Below, piece by piece: positions 8,644 through 18,411 of a DNA stretch of 64,000 bases (the stretch's first letter is position 1; every line of letters starts with the position of its first letter). The notes under the pieces were generated by a model. It worked only from the letters and a program-made list of their open reading frames with translations, made no database searches and was not told where the DNA came from. This stretch comes from Bacteroidota bacterium (GTDB lineage: Bacteria > Bacteroidota > Bacteroidia > Chitinophagales > Chitinophagaceae): the NCBI GenBank assembly GCA_023422835.1, contig JAFAGI010000007.1:1-64000 (forward strand), in the 5' to 3' direction. The position numbers were made by a program, and so were the translations under genes.

Positions 8644-9978
8644 TTAAGCAAGCGGCTCTTCTGCAGGTACTGATTCTGATGCTGTATTTACGGGGATTTC
8701 CGTGTTTACATTCCTGGAACCGATCAATGCATAATAAAGCAGGAACGCCAAGCCGGCAACAATAACCCAGAAGCTGGTCATATAAGTTGTAGAATCTGCT
8801 ACTGCACCCTGTATGGCCGGAAGTATACCACCACCGCAAACCATCATCATGAAAATACCGGAGGCCGCAGAAGTATATTTTCCAAGACCTTCTACCGCAA
8901 GGTTAAAAATGCCGCCCCACATAATGGAAGTACATAATCCGCATAAGATCAGCAGCATAATGCTTAATGGAACCTGTGCAATGCCAAATGAAATATCAGA
9001 CTGGAAAACAGGCATGCTAACCATATTTGTAGCCGGTGTAAATATAGCAGCCAATACCAGGATGATGCCTAACAAAGACACCACCGTAAGCATGGATTTA
9101 CTGGAAATCTTTGCACCTAAAGCTGCACCTGTAAGGCGACCGATAAGCATTAAAAACCAGTAGGTACCTACAACGGAGCCGGCCACTGTGGTATTGATGC
9201 CAAGCCCTCCATCAGTTTGTGCGCTGGTCATAAATAAATTGGCTATATTTGGTATACCCACTTCCACGCCTACATATATAAAAATAGCTATGGCGCCTAA
9301 AACAAAATGACGGAAAGACCAGGGGCTGTACTTATCTTTTACCGCTACTTTTTCTTTAGATATTACAAAAGGTTCGGGGATTTTAACGAGGCCCAAAACT
9401 ATGAAGGCCAGAGCAAAAATACCCATGGCCAGGAATAAAGCCGGGTTAGCATCAGTAATGTTTGCCTGAGCGATATCTCCAATGAGATATCCAACCAATA
9501 CAGGTACAATAGTTGCACCAATAGAATTGATTGACCCGCCGAACTGGATTAACTGGTTACCCTTGTTGCCGCCGCCGCCAAGGGTATTCAGCATAGGATT
9601 AACAACTGCATTAAGCATGCACATGGAAAAACCTGAGATAAAAGCTCCTGTAAGATAAATGCCGAAGTTGCCCATGGTACCGGATAAGAACGTAATGCCT
9701 ACGCCCATAAAACCAACTGCAACCGCCAACAAAGCTGTTTTTTTATAGCCAATTCTTTGAAGCAATATACCTGAAGGAATACCCATAAACGCATAAGCAA
9801 TAAAGTTTGCAAGATTGCCCAGTTGTGACATGAAATTGGATGCTCCAAACTGGTTCTTGACAATAACACCCATGGGGTTTTGCAGGCCTGTCACGAATGA
9901 TATCATAAAGAATAAGGCAAACATCATCGCAATAGGAAGAACATAACTTTTCTTCTCTGTACTTGTAGTTGTCGACAT
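8644..9978 (-). CDS. gluP: FHS-family sugar:proton symporter (glucose/galactose type)
   Basis: A 444-residue inner-membrane transporter with about 12 hydrophobic segments. It has the FucP/GluP features of the FHS group of the major facilitator superfamily: FFMISFVTGLQNPM in the first helix, NFIAYAFMGIPSG, and QFGGSINSIGATIVP in the middle. Members import fucose, glucose or galactose with protons. The linked galK suggests galactose, possibly with glucose; this is inference from the neighbour. The C-terminal tail is short and acidic. It is the first gene of the gluP-galK unit, with a -7 element at 10018-10025. Confidence 0.9.
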   Translation of the reverse strand: MSTTTSTEKKSYVLPIAMMFALFFMISFVTGLQNPMGVIVKNQFGASNFMSQLGNLANFIAYAFMGIPSGILLQRIGYKKTALLAVAVGFMGVGITFLSGTMGNFGIYLTGAFISGFSMCMLNAVVNPMLNTLGGGGNKGNQLIQFGGSINSIGATIVPVLVGYLIGDIAQANITDANPALFLAMGIFALAFIVLGLVKIPEPFVISKEKVAVKDKYSPWSFRHFVLGAIAIFIYVGVEVGIPNIANLFMTSAQTDGGLGINTTVAGSVVGTYWFLMLIGRLTGAALGAKISSKSMLTVVSLLGIILVLAAIFTPATNMVSMPVFQSDISFGIAQVPLSIMLLILCGLCTSIMWGGIFNLAVEGLGKYTSAASGIFMMMVCGGGILPAIQGAVADSTTYMTSFWVIVAGLAFLLYYALIGSRNVNTEIPVNTASESVPAEEPLA

Positions 9979-10017
9979 TTTTTAAATTGTTGATTTGTGA
10001 TTAAATATATTAATTAC

Positions 10018-10025
10018 CAAATTTA
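10018..10025 (-). promoter_or_regulatory. Candidate -7 element for gluP-galK
   Basis: On the minus strand this reads TAAATTTG, an exact TAnnTTTG match 39 nt before the gluP ATG. No well-spaced -33 is visible. An AAACGTTT palindrome at 10069-10076 lies upstream and could be an operator. Confidence 0.35.
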
Positions 10026-10142
10026 AGGAGTTTTTTAATCAAACACTTAAAAGTTCAACAAAAAAATAAAACGTTTGCGTATGTGCATGAAAATGCCTGG
10101 AACAAGCTGATGTAGTTCATTTCAGAAGATGAGCAATATCAT

Positions 10143-11186
10143 TTATTTTGCTGCGAGCGTAAATCCCACGGTGGTGCCTACATCTACTTTGCTTCTGGCA
10201 TGTATGGTTTGTCCGTGTGCTTCTATGATGTGCTTGCAGATAGAGAGCCCCAGGCCTGTGCCGCCTTTGTCGCGGGTTCTTGCGCGGTCGGTCCTGTAAA
10301 AACGTTCGAATATACGTGGCAGGTGCTCTTCGCTAATGCCCGGGCCTTCGTCTGTAATTTCTATAAGAATATGTTGATCGTCTGTGCGGTAGATGCCAGC
10401 CAGGATGGTACTCTCTTCTTTACCGTATTTAATAGCGTTGGTCACCAGGTTATTCAGCACCTGCCGGATCTTTTCTTTATCTGCATGCACAGCAATGGGA
10501 GATTCGCAATTCTTTTTAATAGAGCAGCGCACTTTCTTTTCTGTAGTTTGAAAGGCAAAACTTTCGAACACTTCCCGGATCAGGTCCTGGATAATGAAGT
10601 TGGAATAATTTAATTTCTGGGTGCCGGATTCTAAACGTGATATTTCATCAATATCATTCATCAGTAATACTATGCGCTCGATGTTCTTATTAGCATTAAT
10701 CAGGAACTTTTTGCTGGTCTCCGGATCTTCTATTTCACCGTTTAGTAAAATATCCACATACCCCTGGATGGCGAAGATCGGCGTTTTGATCTCATGTGAA
10801 AAATTTTGCAGGAATTCGCGGCGGTAGATTTCCGTGGAGCGCAGCGATTCTATCTCCGTATTGCGCTGTTCTGCCCAGCGTTTTACTTCTGCCTCAGTTT
10901 CCTCAATGCTTTTTTGAGGCAATACATAGCGGTAAAAAATTTCTTCACGCTTGCTGGCCTTCGTAGTGTAAATGAGCTTATAGATAAGCTTTATCTTCTG
11001 GAAAATCACCCTTTTAAACAAGGACATGATAATCACATAGCTGATCAGAAACAAGATGGCAAACGCTATTACCGTATAAACAATATTTTTCTGAAGCAAC
11101 TGGAAGCCTATTGCAGAAAAAAATGCAATAAGCGCCGCACTAAGTACGGACAATTGATTGGGGGATAAATTTTTAAACACAATCAA
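10143..11186 (-). CDS. Membrane sensor histidine kinase (PhoR-like)
   Basis: A 347-residue two-component kinase. Two hydrophobic helices (about residues 12-32 and 36-56) form a membrane anchor with almost no periplasmic part. HisKA follows with phospho-acceptor H131 in SHEIKTP. The HATPase domain has the N box NLVTNAIKYG, G1 DEGPGIS and G2 GGTGLGLSICK. There is no PAS or HAMP domain. It lies 20 nt after the response regulator, its probable partner. The PhoR-like layout suggests envelope or phosphate control, but no target is visible in the window. Confidence 0.9.
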   Translation of the reverse strand: MIVFKNLSPNQLSVLSAALIAFFSAIGFQLLQKNIVYTVIAFAILFLISYVIIMSLFKRVIFQKIKLIYKLIYTTKASKREEIFYRYVLPQKSIEETEAEVKRWAEQRNTEIESLRSTEIYRREFLQNFSHEIKTPIFAIQGYVDILLNGEIEDPETSKKFLINANKNIERIVLLMNDIDEISRLESGTQKLNYSNFIIQDLIREVFESFAFQTTEKKVRCSIKKNCESPIAVHADKEKIRQVLNNLVTNAIKYGKEESTILAGIYRTDDQHILIEITDEGPGISEEHLPRIFERFYRTDRARTRDKGGTGLGLSICKHIIEAHGQTIHARSKVDVGTTVGFTLAAK

Positions 11187-11206
11187 ATGTACGTAAAAAC
11201 ATCAGA

Positions 11207-11893
11207 CTAATCAAACTCAAACTTATAGCCCACCCCTTTTACAGTGGTTATGCAATCAAGGTTCATTTTCTGTCTGATCTTCCTGATGTGTACATCAATG
11301 GTGCGGTCGCCTACGATCACATCGGCGCCCCATACTTTATTAAGTATCTCGTTTCTTAAAAATACTCTTCCGGGCTGGGACGCAAGCAGGTAGAGCAGTT
11401 CAAATTCTTTTTTTGCCAGCATTACCTCTTCCCCGCTTACTTTCACAGAAAATTTTATGGGGTCAATAATTACATTGCCTACAGCCAGGACCTTATCTTC
11501 TTCGGTAGATTTTTTTATTCTCCTGAAGAGTGCGTTCACCCGGCTGGTAACTACTTTCGGGCTAATGGGTTTATTGATGTAGTCATCGGCTCCGTTTTCA
11601 AGTCCGCGGATATGGATAGCCTCATCATTAAGTGCGGTAAGGAATATAATAAGTGTCTCTTTAAATTCGGGCTGTAACCTTAATATCTGGCATACTTCCA
11701 TCCCGCTTTTGTAAGGCATTAAAATATCGAGGATCATCAGGTCGGGCTGTACAAGCTTGGCTTTTTCAATCGCTTCATTCCCGTCTTTTGCCTGAATAAT
11801 TTCGTACCCCTCTTTTGCCAGATTGTAGCTTAAAATCTCAAGTATATCCGGCTCATCATCTGCAATTAATATCCTGTATCCTTTGTTTTCCAT
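11207..11893 (-). CDS. OmpR/PhoB-family response regulator
   Basis: A 228-residue two-domain regulator. The receiver has acidic residues D12-D13, phospho-acceptor D56 in ILDILMP, and a conserved Lys in NKPISPK. The C-terminal winged helix ends in the recognition region VGDRTIDVHIRKIRQKM. It is the first gene of the pair with the histidine kinase. A promoter lies 20 nt before the ATG. It should bind DNA direct repeats when phosphorylated; the regulon is unknown. Confidence 0.93.
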   Translation of the reverse strand: MENKGYRILIADDEPDILEILSYNLAKEGYEIIQAKDGNEAIEKAKLVQPDLMILDILMPYKSGMEVCQILRLQPEFKETLIIFLTALNDEAIHIRGLENGADDYINKPISPKVVTSRVNALFRRIKKSTEEDKVLAVGNVIIDPIKFSVKVSGEEVMLAKKEFELLYLLASQPGRVFLRNEILNKVWGADVIVGDRTIDVHIRKIRQKMNLDCITTVKGVGYKFEFD

Positions 11894-11912
11894 TTCCCCT
11901 GAAGAATTTACA

Positions 11913-11946
11913 CAAATATAATATTAACCTTTAAGATAAAACGCAA
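11913..11946 (-). promoter_or_regulatory. Promoter of the two-component operon
   Basis: On the minus strand TTG (11944-11946), 23 nt, then TATATTTG (11913-11920), an exact Bacteroidota -7. The start codon of the response regulator follows after 19 nt. Confidence 0.45.
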
Positions 11947-12047
11947 GTCTATATTATCTAATTGTTAAGTGTAATTTGGTAGAGTTTTTGTTAATTATGC
12001 TTTAGGATCAGGATTTGAAACTTATAAAAATGTAGTTTTACCCAGTT

Positions 12048-14255
12048 ATGATATTAAAAAAATTAGTAGTCACTATTTTATTTTTAGCCACATTAAACGG
12101 CGCACTCCAAGCCCAGTATAAAGCTTTCGACCCGACAGATACCTGGCAAAACCAGATAGACGCCGTACAAAAACTGATATGGGATTTGGATGGCAACAGC
12201 AATGACAAAGGATTCTTCCCTTCGCCCAATGCGGACATCAACAGGGTGTCTAACAGGTCTGCCACCAAGGGCATAGACAATATTCAGAAAACGATACTAC
12301 GCAACGGCGATCTGAACAGCATGCAGAAGATCAAATACCTGCGCGGCCTTAAAGAAGCGTTGAATGAATTTGCCATACAATTTCGCAATAAAAAAATAAA
12401 AGGCTCCATGCTTACACAGCTGGTTGATGCCTATGAAGATGCCATGTTGCAAGATTTTGAAGGAGAAAGCATTGAGCCGGTGTTACGGTCAAAATCATAC
12501 GAAGTGGTGGCTATCATAGAAAAAAACTTTGCTTTCCAGGGAAATGTTGGTTTTAATGATATGGAATTTCTATTGATCGATAAAGCGGTAGAGAAAAACC
12601 CTATCACAGGTTTGGGCCTTTTAAACAAACATTTTGATAAATACCCGAGAAAGGACAGCCTGCTGAGCGCAGTGGCCAAAATAGACCAGGATGCGCTCTA
12701 CAACTGGGTTCCGGGCGGGTCTAAGGTGGGAAGGTTTATTGTAAATGATGCAAGCGACCCGTTGGTAAAAATGATCGGGCAGATAGCGCGTACCAAACAG
12801 GGAAGGCAATATATACCTTTCCTGGATAATCTTTACCGCAACAGTATAACAATGGATGAGATCGATAAAGTGATCTCCAATCCGAAAGCCTATTATTCTT
12901 TGCTGGTAAAAACCAACCTGGACTATGCAGGCCGCGAGGTCAGCGGCACAAATGTTTACGGCAGAAGCCTGCTTGAACAAAAAATAAAAGAGGTTGGTGA
13001 AAAAACCTATATTAATTTAGTGAACGGTTTGCATGAAAAACCTGCCGCAACACGCTTTGCATCTATTCGTAACCTTACGCCGCAGGAACTGTATTATCTC
13101 ATCGTGATGAATGAAGAGGTGATCTATACATCCAGCTTTGTGAATGGTACAAACGATGGGTTGTATTACCAGATATTTAAAAATAAGATCAACGGAACAG
13201 AACTGATACAAAGTGTTTCTGCTGATCATTATAGGAAGTTTATAAAAATGTCTGCCAACTACAACACCCTAAACCATTTTCTGAATTCTATGAAGCCTGA
13301 CGATGCGCAGCTGATCATGAAAGCATTTGTGAGGAACCTGGATAAAGCAAAAGGTAAGGACAGCCTGCAGGATGCAGTAGATGTGGCAAGCTCCTATTCC
13401 AGCATTTCTGACCCACAGATCAAGAACCTGGTGCTTACGGAAGTACAAGCCAACAGGGCACAGGCAAAGCAGGAACGCAACATCAAGGCTTTCAGGATAT
13501 ATGATATAATGAATACCTTATTTCTTTCCATGGACGACCAGTCTATTGACCTCACTAAAACTTTAGGCATTGACCCTGTTTACTCTATGAACCTTAAAAA
13601 TCTGCAGGACAGCTCCGGCCGCGTAGTGATACAACAATTTTTCTATGGCGATAGTGATGGTAAAATGTTTTACCCGCCTTACGTAAATACTTTTGCTAAC
13701 ATGGGCTGGAAGGTGAAAGACGGCAAATACTGGTCAGAGATAAGCTCTCCGAAGGGCACGCCTATTACCATTTACACCAATAAGCCTTTGTACAAGGTGG
13801 AGGGCGACGGTATGGACCAGGAAGCCCAGGCACAACTGGCAGATTACTTTGCTGCCAACAACATTGAACCAAAAATTGTAATACATCGTGGGCACAGTTA
13901 TCACCTCAATTCAACCATTGAGCAGCTGGCGCCATCTTCAAAGGTAGTGCTGCTGGGCAGTTGTGGCGGCTTCCAGAGCCTCAATGAAGTATTGGAGAAA
14001 GCCCCCGGCACGCAGATCATCTCTACCAAACAAACAGGTACCGGCGCTCTTAACATATCTCTGATCACAAGTATTGTACAATCTTTACAGGCAGGTAAAG
14101 ACCTGGACTGGATAAACATGTGGCAGACATTCCGCGAAAAACACAAAGGCAATTCGCAAATGAATGATTATGTACCACCTTACCAGAACTTAGGCGCCGT
14201 ATTCCTTATGGCATTTAAAGGTATGGAAGAGAGAGACCAGCAAGGCACTCAATAA
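12048..14255 (+). CDS. Secreted 735-residue protein with a caspase-like C-terminal His/Cys pair
   Basis: I do not recognise a named family. The protein starts with a signal peptide, MILKKLVVTILFLATLNG, followed by AQAQ-type cleavage residues. A long, mostly helical region fills residues 40-520. The last third is alpha/beta in pattern. H613 and H616 lie in KIVIHRGHSYH after a hydrophobic strand, and C639 lies in VVLLGSCGG after another. Strand-HGH, then strand-x-C-G is the layout of clan CD cysteine peptidases (caspase, gingipain, CHAT and relatives). A secreted peptidase or a derived binding protein is therefore plausible, but this is inference from two motifs. It is a single gene between the two-component operon and the SET gene. 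Confidence 0.75.
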   Translation: MILKKLVVTILFLATLNGALQAQYKAFDPTDTWQNQIDAVQKLIWDLDGNSNDKGFFPSPNADINRVSNRSATKGIDNIQKTILRNGDLNSMQKIKYLRGLKEALNEFAIQFRNKKIKGSMLTQLVDAYEDAMLQDFEGESIEPVLRSKSYEVVAIIEKNFAFQGNVGFNDMEFLLIDKAVEKNPITGLGLLNKHFDKYPRKDSLLSAVAKIDQDALYNWVPGGSKVGRFIVNDASDPLVKMIGQIARTKQGRQYIPFLDNLYRNSITMDEIDKVISNPKAYYSLLVKTNLDYAGREVSGTNVYGRSLLEQKIKEVGEKTYINLVNGLHEKPAATRFASIRNLTPQELYYLIVMNEEVIYTSSFVNGTNDGLYYQIFKNKINGTELIQSVSADHYRKFIKMSANYNTLNHFLNSMKPDDAQLIMKAFVRNLDKAKGKDSLQDAVDVASSYSSISDPQIKNLVLTEVQANRAQAKQERNIKAFRIYDIMNTLFLSMDDQSIDLTKTLGIDPVYSMNLKNLQDSSGRVVIQQFFYGDSDGKMFYPPYVNTFANMGWKVKDGKYWSEISSPKGTPITIYTNKPLYKVEGDGMDQEAQAQLADYFAANNIEPKIVIHRGHSYHLNSTIEQLAPSSKVVLLGSCGGFQSLNEVLEKAPGTQIISTKQTGTGALNISLITSIVQSLQAGKDLDWINMWQTFREKHKGNSQMNDYVPPYQNLGAVFLMAFKGMEERDQQGTQ

Positions 14256-14283
14256 TTTTTTTTAAGCGTAATATTTATTTACA

Positions 14284-14291
14284 TAGATTTG
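14284..14291 (+). promoter_or_regulatory. Candidate -7 element right before the SET gene
   Basis: TAGATTTG matches TAnnTTTG exactly and ends 4 nt before the ATG at 14296. If used, the mRNA would start at or next to the start codon. Confidence 0.3.
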
Positions 14292-14295
14292 TTGT

Positions 14296-14697
14296 ATGAT
14301 AATGCCTTACTTAGTCGTTGCAGAATCCGGCAATAAAGGAAGAGGAGTTTTTACTACCGAAAATATTAAATCCGGAACTGTTGTAGAAGTTTCGCCGGTG
14401 CTTGAACTGACGAAAAAAGAACGTAAAACTGTTGAAAAAACAAAGCTCTACCACTACATTTTTGAATGGGGTAAAAACCTGAAGAAGGCTGCGCTGGCCC
14501 TCGGGTATGTATCTATGTACAACCATAATTACGACGCAAACTGTGAGTATGAAATGGACTATGATGCCAATACCATGACCATACGCACCATACGCCCTAT
14601 AAAAAAAGGCCAGGAACTGTTTATCAATTATAACGCCGTGCCGGACGATAAAACACCGGTATGGTTCGATGAGCTGATAGAAAAAGAATGCGGATAG
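14296..14697 (+). CDS. SET-domain protein (probable lysine methyltransferase)
   Basis: A 133-residue stand-alone SET domain. The start contains GRGVFTTENIKSGT, the usual first SET strand. The middle has YVSMYNHNYDANC, which carries the NHxxxxN cofactor-binding motif, and the end has KKGQELFINYN. Such small bacterial SET proteins use S-adenosylmethionine to methylate a protein lysine, usually with unknown target. The start could be the ATG at 14296 or the one two codons later at 14302. It is 40 bp after the caspase-like gene and 83 bp before pncB, all on the plus strand. Confidence 0.85.
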   Translation: MIMPYLVVAESGNKGRGVFTTENIKSGTVVEVSPVLELTKKERKTVEKTKLYHYIFEWGKNLKKAALALGYVSMYNHNYDANCEYEMDYDANTMTIRTIRPIKKGQELFINYNAVPDDKTPVWFDELIEKECG

Positions 14698-14780
14698 TGC
14701 AAGCAATATGTACGCTCTGCTTTAGCTCGGTATATCTATAGCGGCCAATAGGCGGGTGAAAACCAATTAAACCATGCTTT

Positions 14781-15962
14781 ATGAGTAATAAAATTGTACG
14801 TCTCAGCTCTATACTGGATAATGACTTTTATAAATTCACCATGCAGAGTGCTGCTATAAAGTTATTTCCCGATGACAGAGCCAGATACACCTTCATAAAC
14901 AGAGGCAGGCATGAGTTTCCCGAAGGTTTTGGTGAGCAACTGCGAGAAGCTATTGATGCAATGAGCGCTTTAAAACTTACGGAAGAAGAGTTTGCCTGGT
15001 TTAAAAATACATGTCCCTATCTCAATGCAGCATACCTCGAATTCCTGAAAGGTTACAGGTATGATCCTACAGAAGTTACCGTAAGGCAGGCAGGAACAGC
15101 GCTGGAGGTAACGGTAGAAGGTTACTGGTTTAGCGCCATCTTATGGGAAGTGCCGATTTTATCACTCATCAGTGAATTATTTTATGTTGAAACCGGTGCG
15201 CACAGGAATGATGATGACTGGATCGTGAAAAATACGCTGGAGAAAATAAAAGTTTATAAAGACGAGTATGCTAAAGTGGCTGAGTTCGGCACACGGCGCA
15301 GGCACTCTTACGAAGTGCAGAACCTGGTTGTGAACACCCTGATCCAGCACGGAGGCAAGAGCTTTGTAGGCTCAAGCAATGTACACTTAGCCATGAAGTA
15401 TGGCCATAAGCCTAAAGGCACACATGCCCATGAATGGTTTATGTTTCATGCGGCAAAATACGGTTTTAAAATTGCCAATGCCATAAGCCTGGAACATTGG
15501 GCAGACGTTTATCGAGGCGACCTGGGTATTGCGCTGGCAGATACTTATACCAATAAGGTTTTCTTTAGCCAGTTCGATAAAAAATTAGCCAAACTGTTTG
15601 ATGGTGTACGCCACGACAGCGGCGATCCCATTGATTTCTTCCACAATGTGATGACGCATTATAAAAGCCTGGGCATAGATCCCAAATCCAAACACATAAT
15701 TTTTTCAGATGGCCTGAATTCAGATCGTGTAAAGCAGATAGCAGAAGCCTGCCGGGGAAAGATAGGCTTATCATTTGGTATCGGTACCAACCTTACCAAC
15801 GATACAGGTTTACGGGCAATGAACATTGTAATGAAACTTACAGAAGCCTCTTTTCACAGGGATGAATGGATATCCACCGTAAAGCTTTCTGATGAGAAAG
15901 GCAAACACACCGGCGACCCGAAAATGATTCAACTGGCAAAGGATATTTTGGGTGTGGAATAA
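14781..15962 (+). CDS. pncB: Nicotinate phosphoribosyltransferase
   Basis: Makes nicotinate mononucleotide from nicotinate and PRPP with ATP, the first step of the Preiss-Handler NAD salvage route. The 393-residue length is normal. The N-terminus has ILDNDFYKFTMQ, and GTRRRHSYEVQ follows in the middle. GTHAHEW at about residues 213-219 contains H217, the likely phosphorylated His, and VRHDSGDP is near residue 278. It is convergent with lgt; I see no clear terminator between them. Confidence 0.96.
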   Translation: MSNKIVRLSSILDNDFYKFTMQSAAIKLFPDDRARYTFINRGRHEFPEGFGEQLREAIDAMSALKLTEEEFAWFKNTCPYLNAAYLEFLKGYRYDPTEVTVRQAGTALEVTVEGYWFSAILWEVPILSLISELFYVETGAHRNDDDWIVKNTLEKIKVYKDEYAKVAEFGTRRRHSYEVQNLVVNTLIQHGGKSFVGSSNVHLAMKYGHKPKGTHAHEWFMFHAAKYGFKIANAISLEHWADVYRGDLGIALADTYTNKVFFSQFDKKLAKLFDGVRHDSGDPIDFFHNVMTHYKSLGIDPKSKHIIFSDGLNSDRVKQIAEACRGKIGLSFGIGTNLTNDTGLRAMNIVMKLTEASFHRDEWISTVKLSDEKGKHTGDPKMIQLAKDILGVE

Positions 15963-16068
15963 AAATAATTTTAGGTGTATGTTTTTAATTTTTCCTGTTT
16001 CGCACATGGAATAACCAACCTTAATTCTTTATTATCAGATAGCTGTATAAGCCTTATAGATAAAAATG

Positions 16069-17379
16069 CTATCCTTTTTTGCTTAAAGATATTCTTTCGG
16101 GAGCTGCTTTTTTAAACCACTTCCTGGCATTCAGTACCAGCACAATACCGGCGATGATCATTCCCAGTGAGATCAGCTCTGCCTGCGAAGGATGCCAGCC
16201 GAAAATATCGTACTTGGTATTTACCCTTATCTTCTCAATTAAAAATCGCTCTACACCGTTAAAGATCAGGTAAATGCCGAACAATTTGCCGGGAGTAAAT
16301 ATTTTTTTACGTAAAAACCACAACAGGGGAAACAATATCAGGCAACACATCAGCACTTCATAAAAAGAAGTAGGGAAAACCGGCAGCGGCAGGTAATTGC
16401 AGAAATCATTCCATGTACAATTTGCCAATGGTATGCCTTCTTTATTTACGTTGTGCGGAAAAGTATATGCTGCCATCCAGTCGGGTAGCCAGGAAGGCAA
16501 AGCGTAGGCAGCATGTTGTATTTCGCCTACAATGCCGAATTGTTCAGTAACATTTTTGTAAGTCTCGGCAGCAGCATTGAACTGCTCGGGAGTTGCACGA
16601 AGCACAGAGCCATCAGGCTGGCTAATGTAAGCGCTGTTGATAATACCCCAGTCGCCATCGCCGGATACCTGGCAGCCCAATCTTCCGAGTCCGTAGGAAA
16701 GCATCAGCGCCGGAGCTGCAGCGTCGGCTACGTTGATGAAAGACATTTTATTTTTTCTGAAATAAACCCATAAAGCTATGATGGCCAGGATAAGGCCGCC
16801 ATAGAAAGTAAGCCCGCTTGCTGAAAAAAGATTGCCTACCGGGTCTTGTATAAATGTATCCCAATGCTCCAGGTTATCAAAGATTTTAGCGCCCAGGAAG
16901 CCGGCTACAGCAGCAATGATTACAATATCGCCCACCCTGTCGGATGGCCATATACGGATCTTACGCTGCTCTGGCTTGGCAAGCCTTACTTTATTTTTTT
17001 CCTTCCACTTAAAATACAGGAACAACAACCCCAGCCCGGTACCTGCCAGCCAGTTGCCGTGCGAAGAAAAAATATACGCCTGTGGGTCTTGCAAACCATC
17101 ATTGCTGAAGAACACACCCAGTATTTTATATCCGAAAATAAAGCCGATGAGAAAATTTGTGATCAGATCGGATGTTTTAGCGGGGCTGCCCACCATCACT
17201 GTCTTCTCCGTAAAAGTAAAATAGCCAAGCTCCTGTTTTCTTTTCAGCTCTTTCAGCAACAGCCACGCGCCGAAAATGAACGCCAGCGCCACAAAGAAAC
17301 CGAAGGAGTTCACTACCATCAATGGCCGGAAATCTATATGAAAAACATCTTTGAAAAAGTAGTAAAGATTAGGATACAT
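16069..17379 (-). CDS. lgt: Prolipoprotein diacylglyceryl transferase, long Bacteroidota form
   Basis: An inner-membrane enzyme that moves diacylglycerol from phosphatidylglycerol to the lipobox Cys of prolipoproteins, the first lipoprotein maturation step. It has several membrane helices, the signature region YGLGRLGCQVSGDGDWG, PTSFYE (the family's PTQLYE), and GVERFLIEKIR. At 436 residues it is well above the 260-300 of proteobacterial Lgt. The extra length lies in an N-terminal segment and in a loop of about 80 residues after the signature, as in other Bacteroidota. Several predicted lipoproteins in this window would be its substrates. Confidence 0.9.
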   Translation of the reverse strand: MYPNLYYFFKDVFHIDFRPLMVVNSFGFFVALAFIFGAWLLLKELKRKQELGYFTFTEKTVMVGSPAKTSDLITNFLIGFIFGYKILGVFFSNDGLQDPQAYIFSSHGNWLAGTGLGLLFLYFKWKEKNKVRLAKPEQRKIRIWPSDRVGDIVIIAAVAGFLGAKIFDNLEHWDTFIQDPVGNLFSASGLTFYGGLILAIIALWVYFRKNKMSFINVADAAAPALMLSYGLGRLGCQVSGDGDWGIINSAYISQPDGSVLRATPEQFNAAAETYKNVTEQFGIVGEIQHAAYALPSWLPDWMAAYTFPHNVNKEGIPLANCTWNDFCNYLPLPVFPTSFYEVLMCCLILFPLLWFLRKKIFTPGKLFGIYLIFNGVERFLIEKIRVNTKYDIFGWHPSQAELISLGMIIAGIVLVLNARKWFKKAAPERISLSKKG

Positions 17380-17460
17380 AACAGTTTTAGATTTTTGGCA
17401 ATATTAGATAAAAACAATCAAATTTGCAACAATGTTTTAATTTTTTATCTGCGGTAAACG

Positions 17461-17491
17461 AAAAGTTCCCTCATGGAAATGAAGGAACTAT
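17461..17491 (-). terminator. Probable terminator after yebC
   Basis: AGTTCC (17464-17469) pairs with GGAACT (17484-17489), extended by TCAT/ATGA across one mismatch. On the minus strand a short T-run follows. It lies between the yebC stop and the lgt start. Confidence 0.45.
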
Positions 17492-17603
17492 AACCCTAAA
17501 AACAACCAACATGAAAAAAAATTATTAGTAAAAATATGGGTAAATATTTTATTGGCAAAAATAATTCTTATTTAATAATAATATTTTAGAATTATACAGG
17601 TGT

Positions 17604-18326
17604 TTACTGCATGTTGTGAAAAACCTTGTTTACATCGTCGTCCTGCTCCAGGCGGTCAATCAGTTTGCTGATCTCTTCTGCCTGTTCATCGTTTACAGGC
17701 ACGGTTACCGTTGGTATCCACTCAAGTTCGGAGCTGATGGGTGTGATGTTTTTATCTTCCAGGGCTTTTTGCAGGTTGCCGAAATCTGTAAATGCACAAC
17801 GTAAAACAATTACCTGATTATCATGCTCGTCGATGCTTTCGCCCATTTCTTCCAGCCCGGCGTCAATAAGTTCTAGCTCAAGCTCCTCGATGTTTAAACC
17901 CTCAGGATTTAATTTAAATACGCCCATTTTTTTAAACTGGAAGCTTACGCTGCCGTTTGTGCCCATAGAGCCGCCGCCTTTATTGAAATGAGAGCGCACA
18001 TTGGCGACAGTACGTGTTGGGTTATCCGTAGCTGTCTCTACTAAGATAGCAACTCCATGCGGAGCATAGCCTTCATATAAAACCTCGTCGTAATTCTCCG
18101 TATCTTTTCCTAATGCTTTTTTGATAGCAGCTTCCACCCTGTCTTTCGGCATGTTGACACTCTTGGCATTTTGCATGCAGCGCCTCAGTGCCGGGTTATT
18201 GTCGGGGTCGCCGCCGCCGGCTTTTACAGCTATATTTATTTCTTTACCAATGCGCGTAAACTGCTTGGCCATTCTGTCCCAGCGGGCAAACATGGTGGCT
18301 TTTCTTACTTCAAATATTCTTCCCAT
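17604..18326 (-). CDS. yebC: YebC/PmpR family protein
   Basis: A 240-residue cytoplasmic protein. The N-terminus [20 protein letters not shown] is a slightly changed form of the usual GHSKW start. Further motifs are [36 protein letters not shown] and NKGGGSMG. Members were named as transcription regulators; work on YebC proteins also links them to easing ribosome stalling on proline-rich stretches. Which role applies here cannot be told from sequence. A -7 element (TACATTTG on the minus strand) is at 18346-18353, 19 nt from the ATG. Confidence 0.92.
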   Translation of the reverse strand: MGRIFEVRKATMFARWDRMAKQFTRIGKEINIAVKAGGGDPDNNPALRRCMQNAKSVNMPKDRVEAAIKKALGKDTENYDEVLYEGYAPHGVAILVETATDNPTRTVANVRSHFNKGGGSMGTNGSVSFQFKKMGVFKLNPEGLNIEELELELIDAGLEEMGESIDEHDNQVIVLRCAFTDFGNLQKALEDKNITPISSELEWIPTVTVPVNDEQAEEISKLIDRLEQDDDVNKVFHNMQ

Positions 18327-18345
18327 GAATTAAATTTTTGTGGGG

Positions 18346-18353
18346 CAAATGTA
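18346..18353 (-). promoter_or_regulatory. Candidate -7 element for yebC
   Basis: The minus strand reads TACATTTG, an exact TAnnTTTG match 19 nt before the yebC ATG. No good -33 is seen. Confidence 0.35.
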
Positions 18354-18411
18354 CTTGTAAAAAATGATTCTTTAAAATTGGAGTATAGTAACGGTGTCAT
18401 ATCCAACACTA

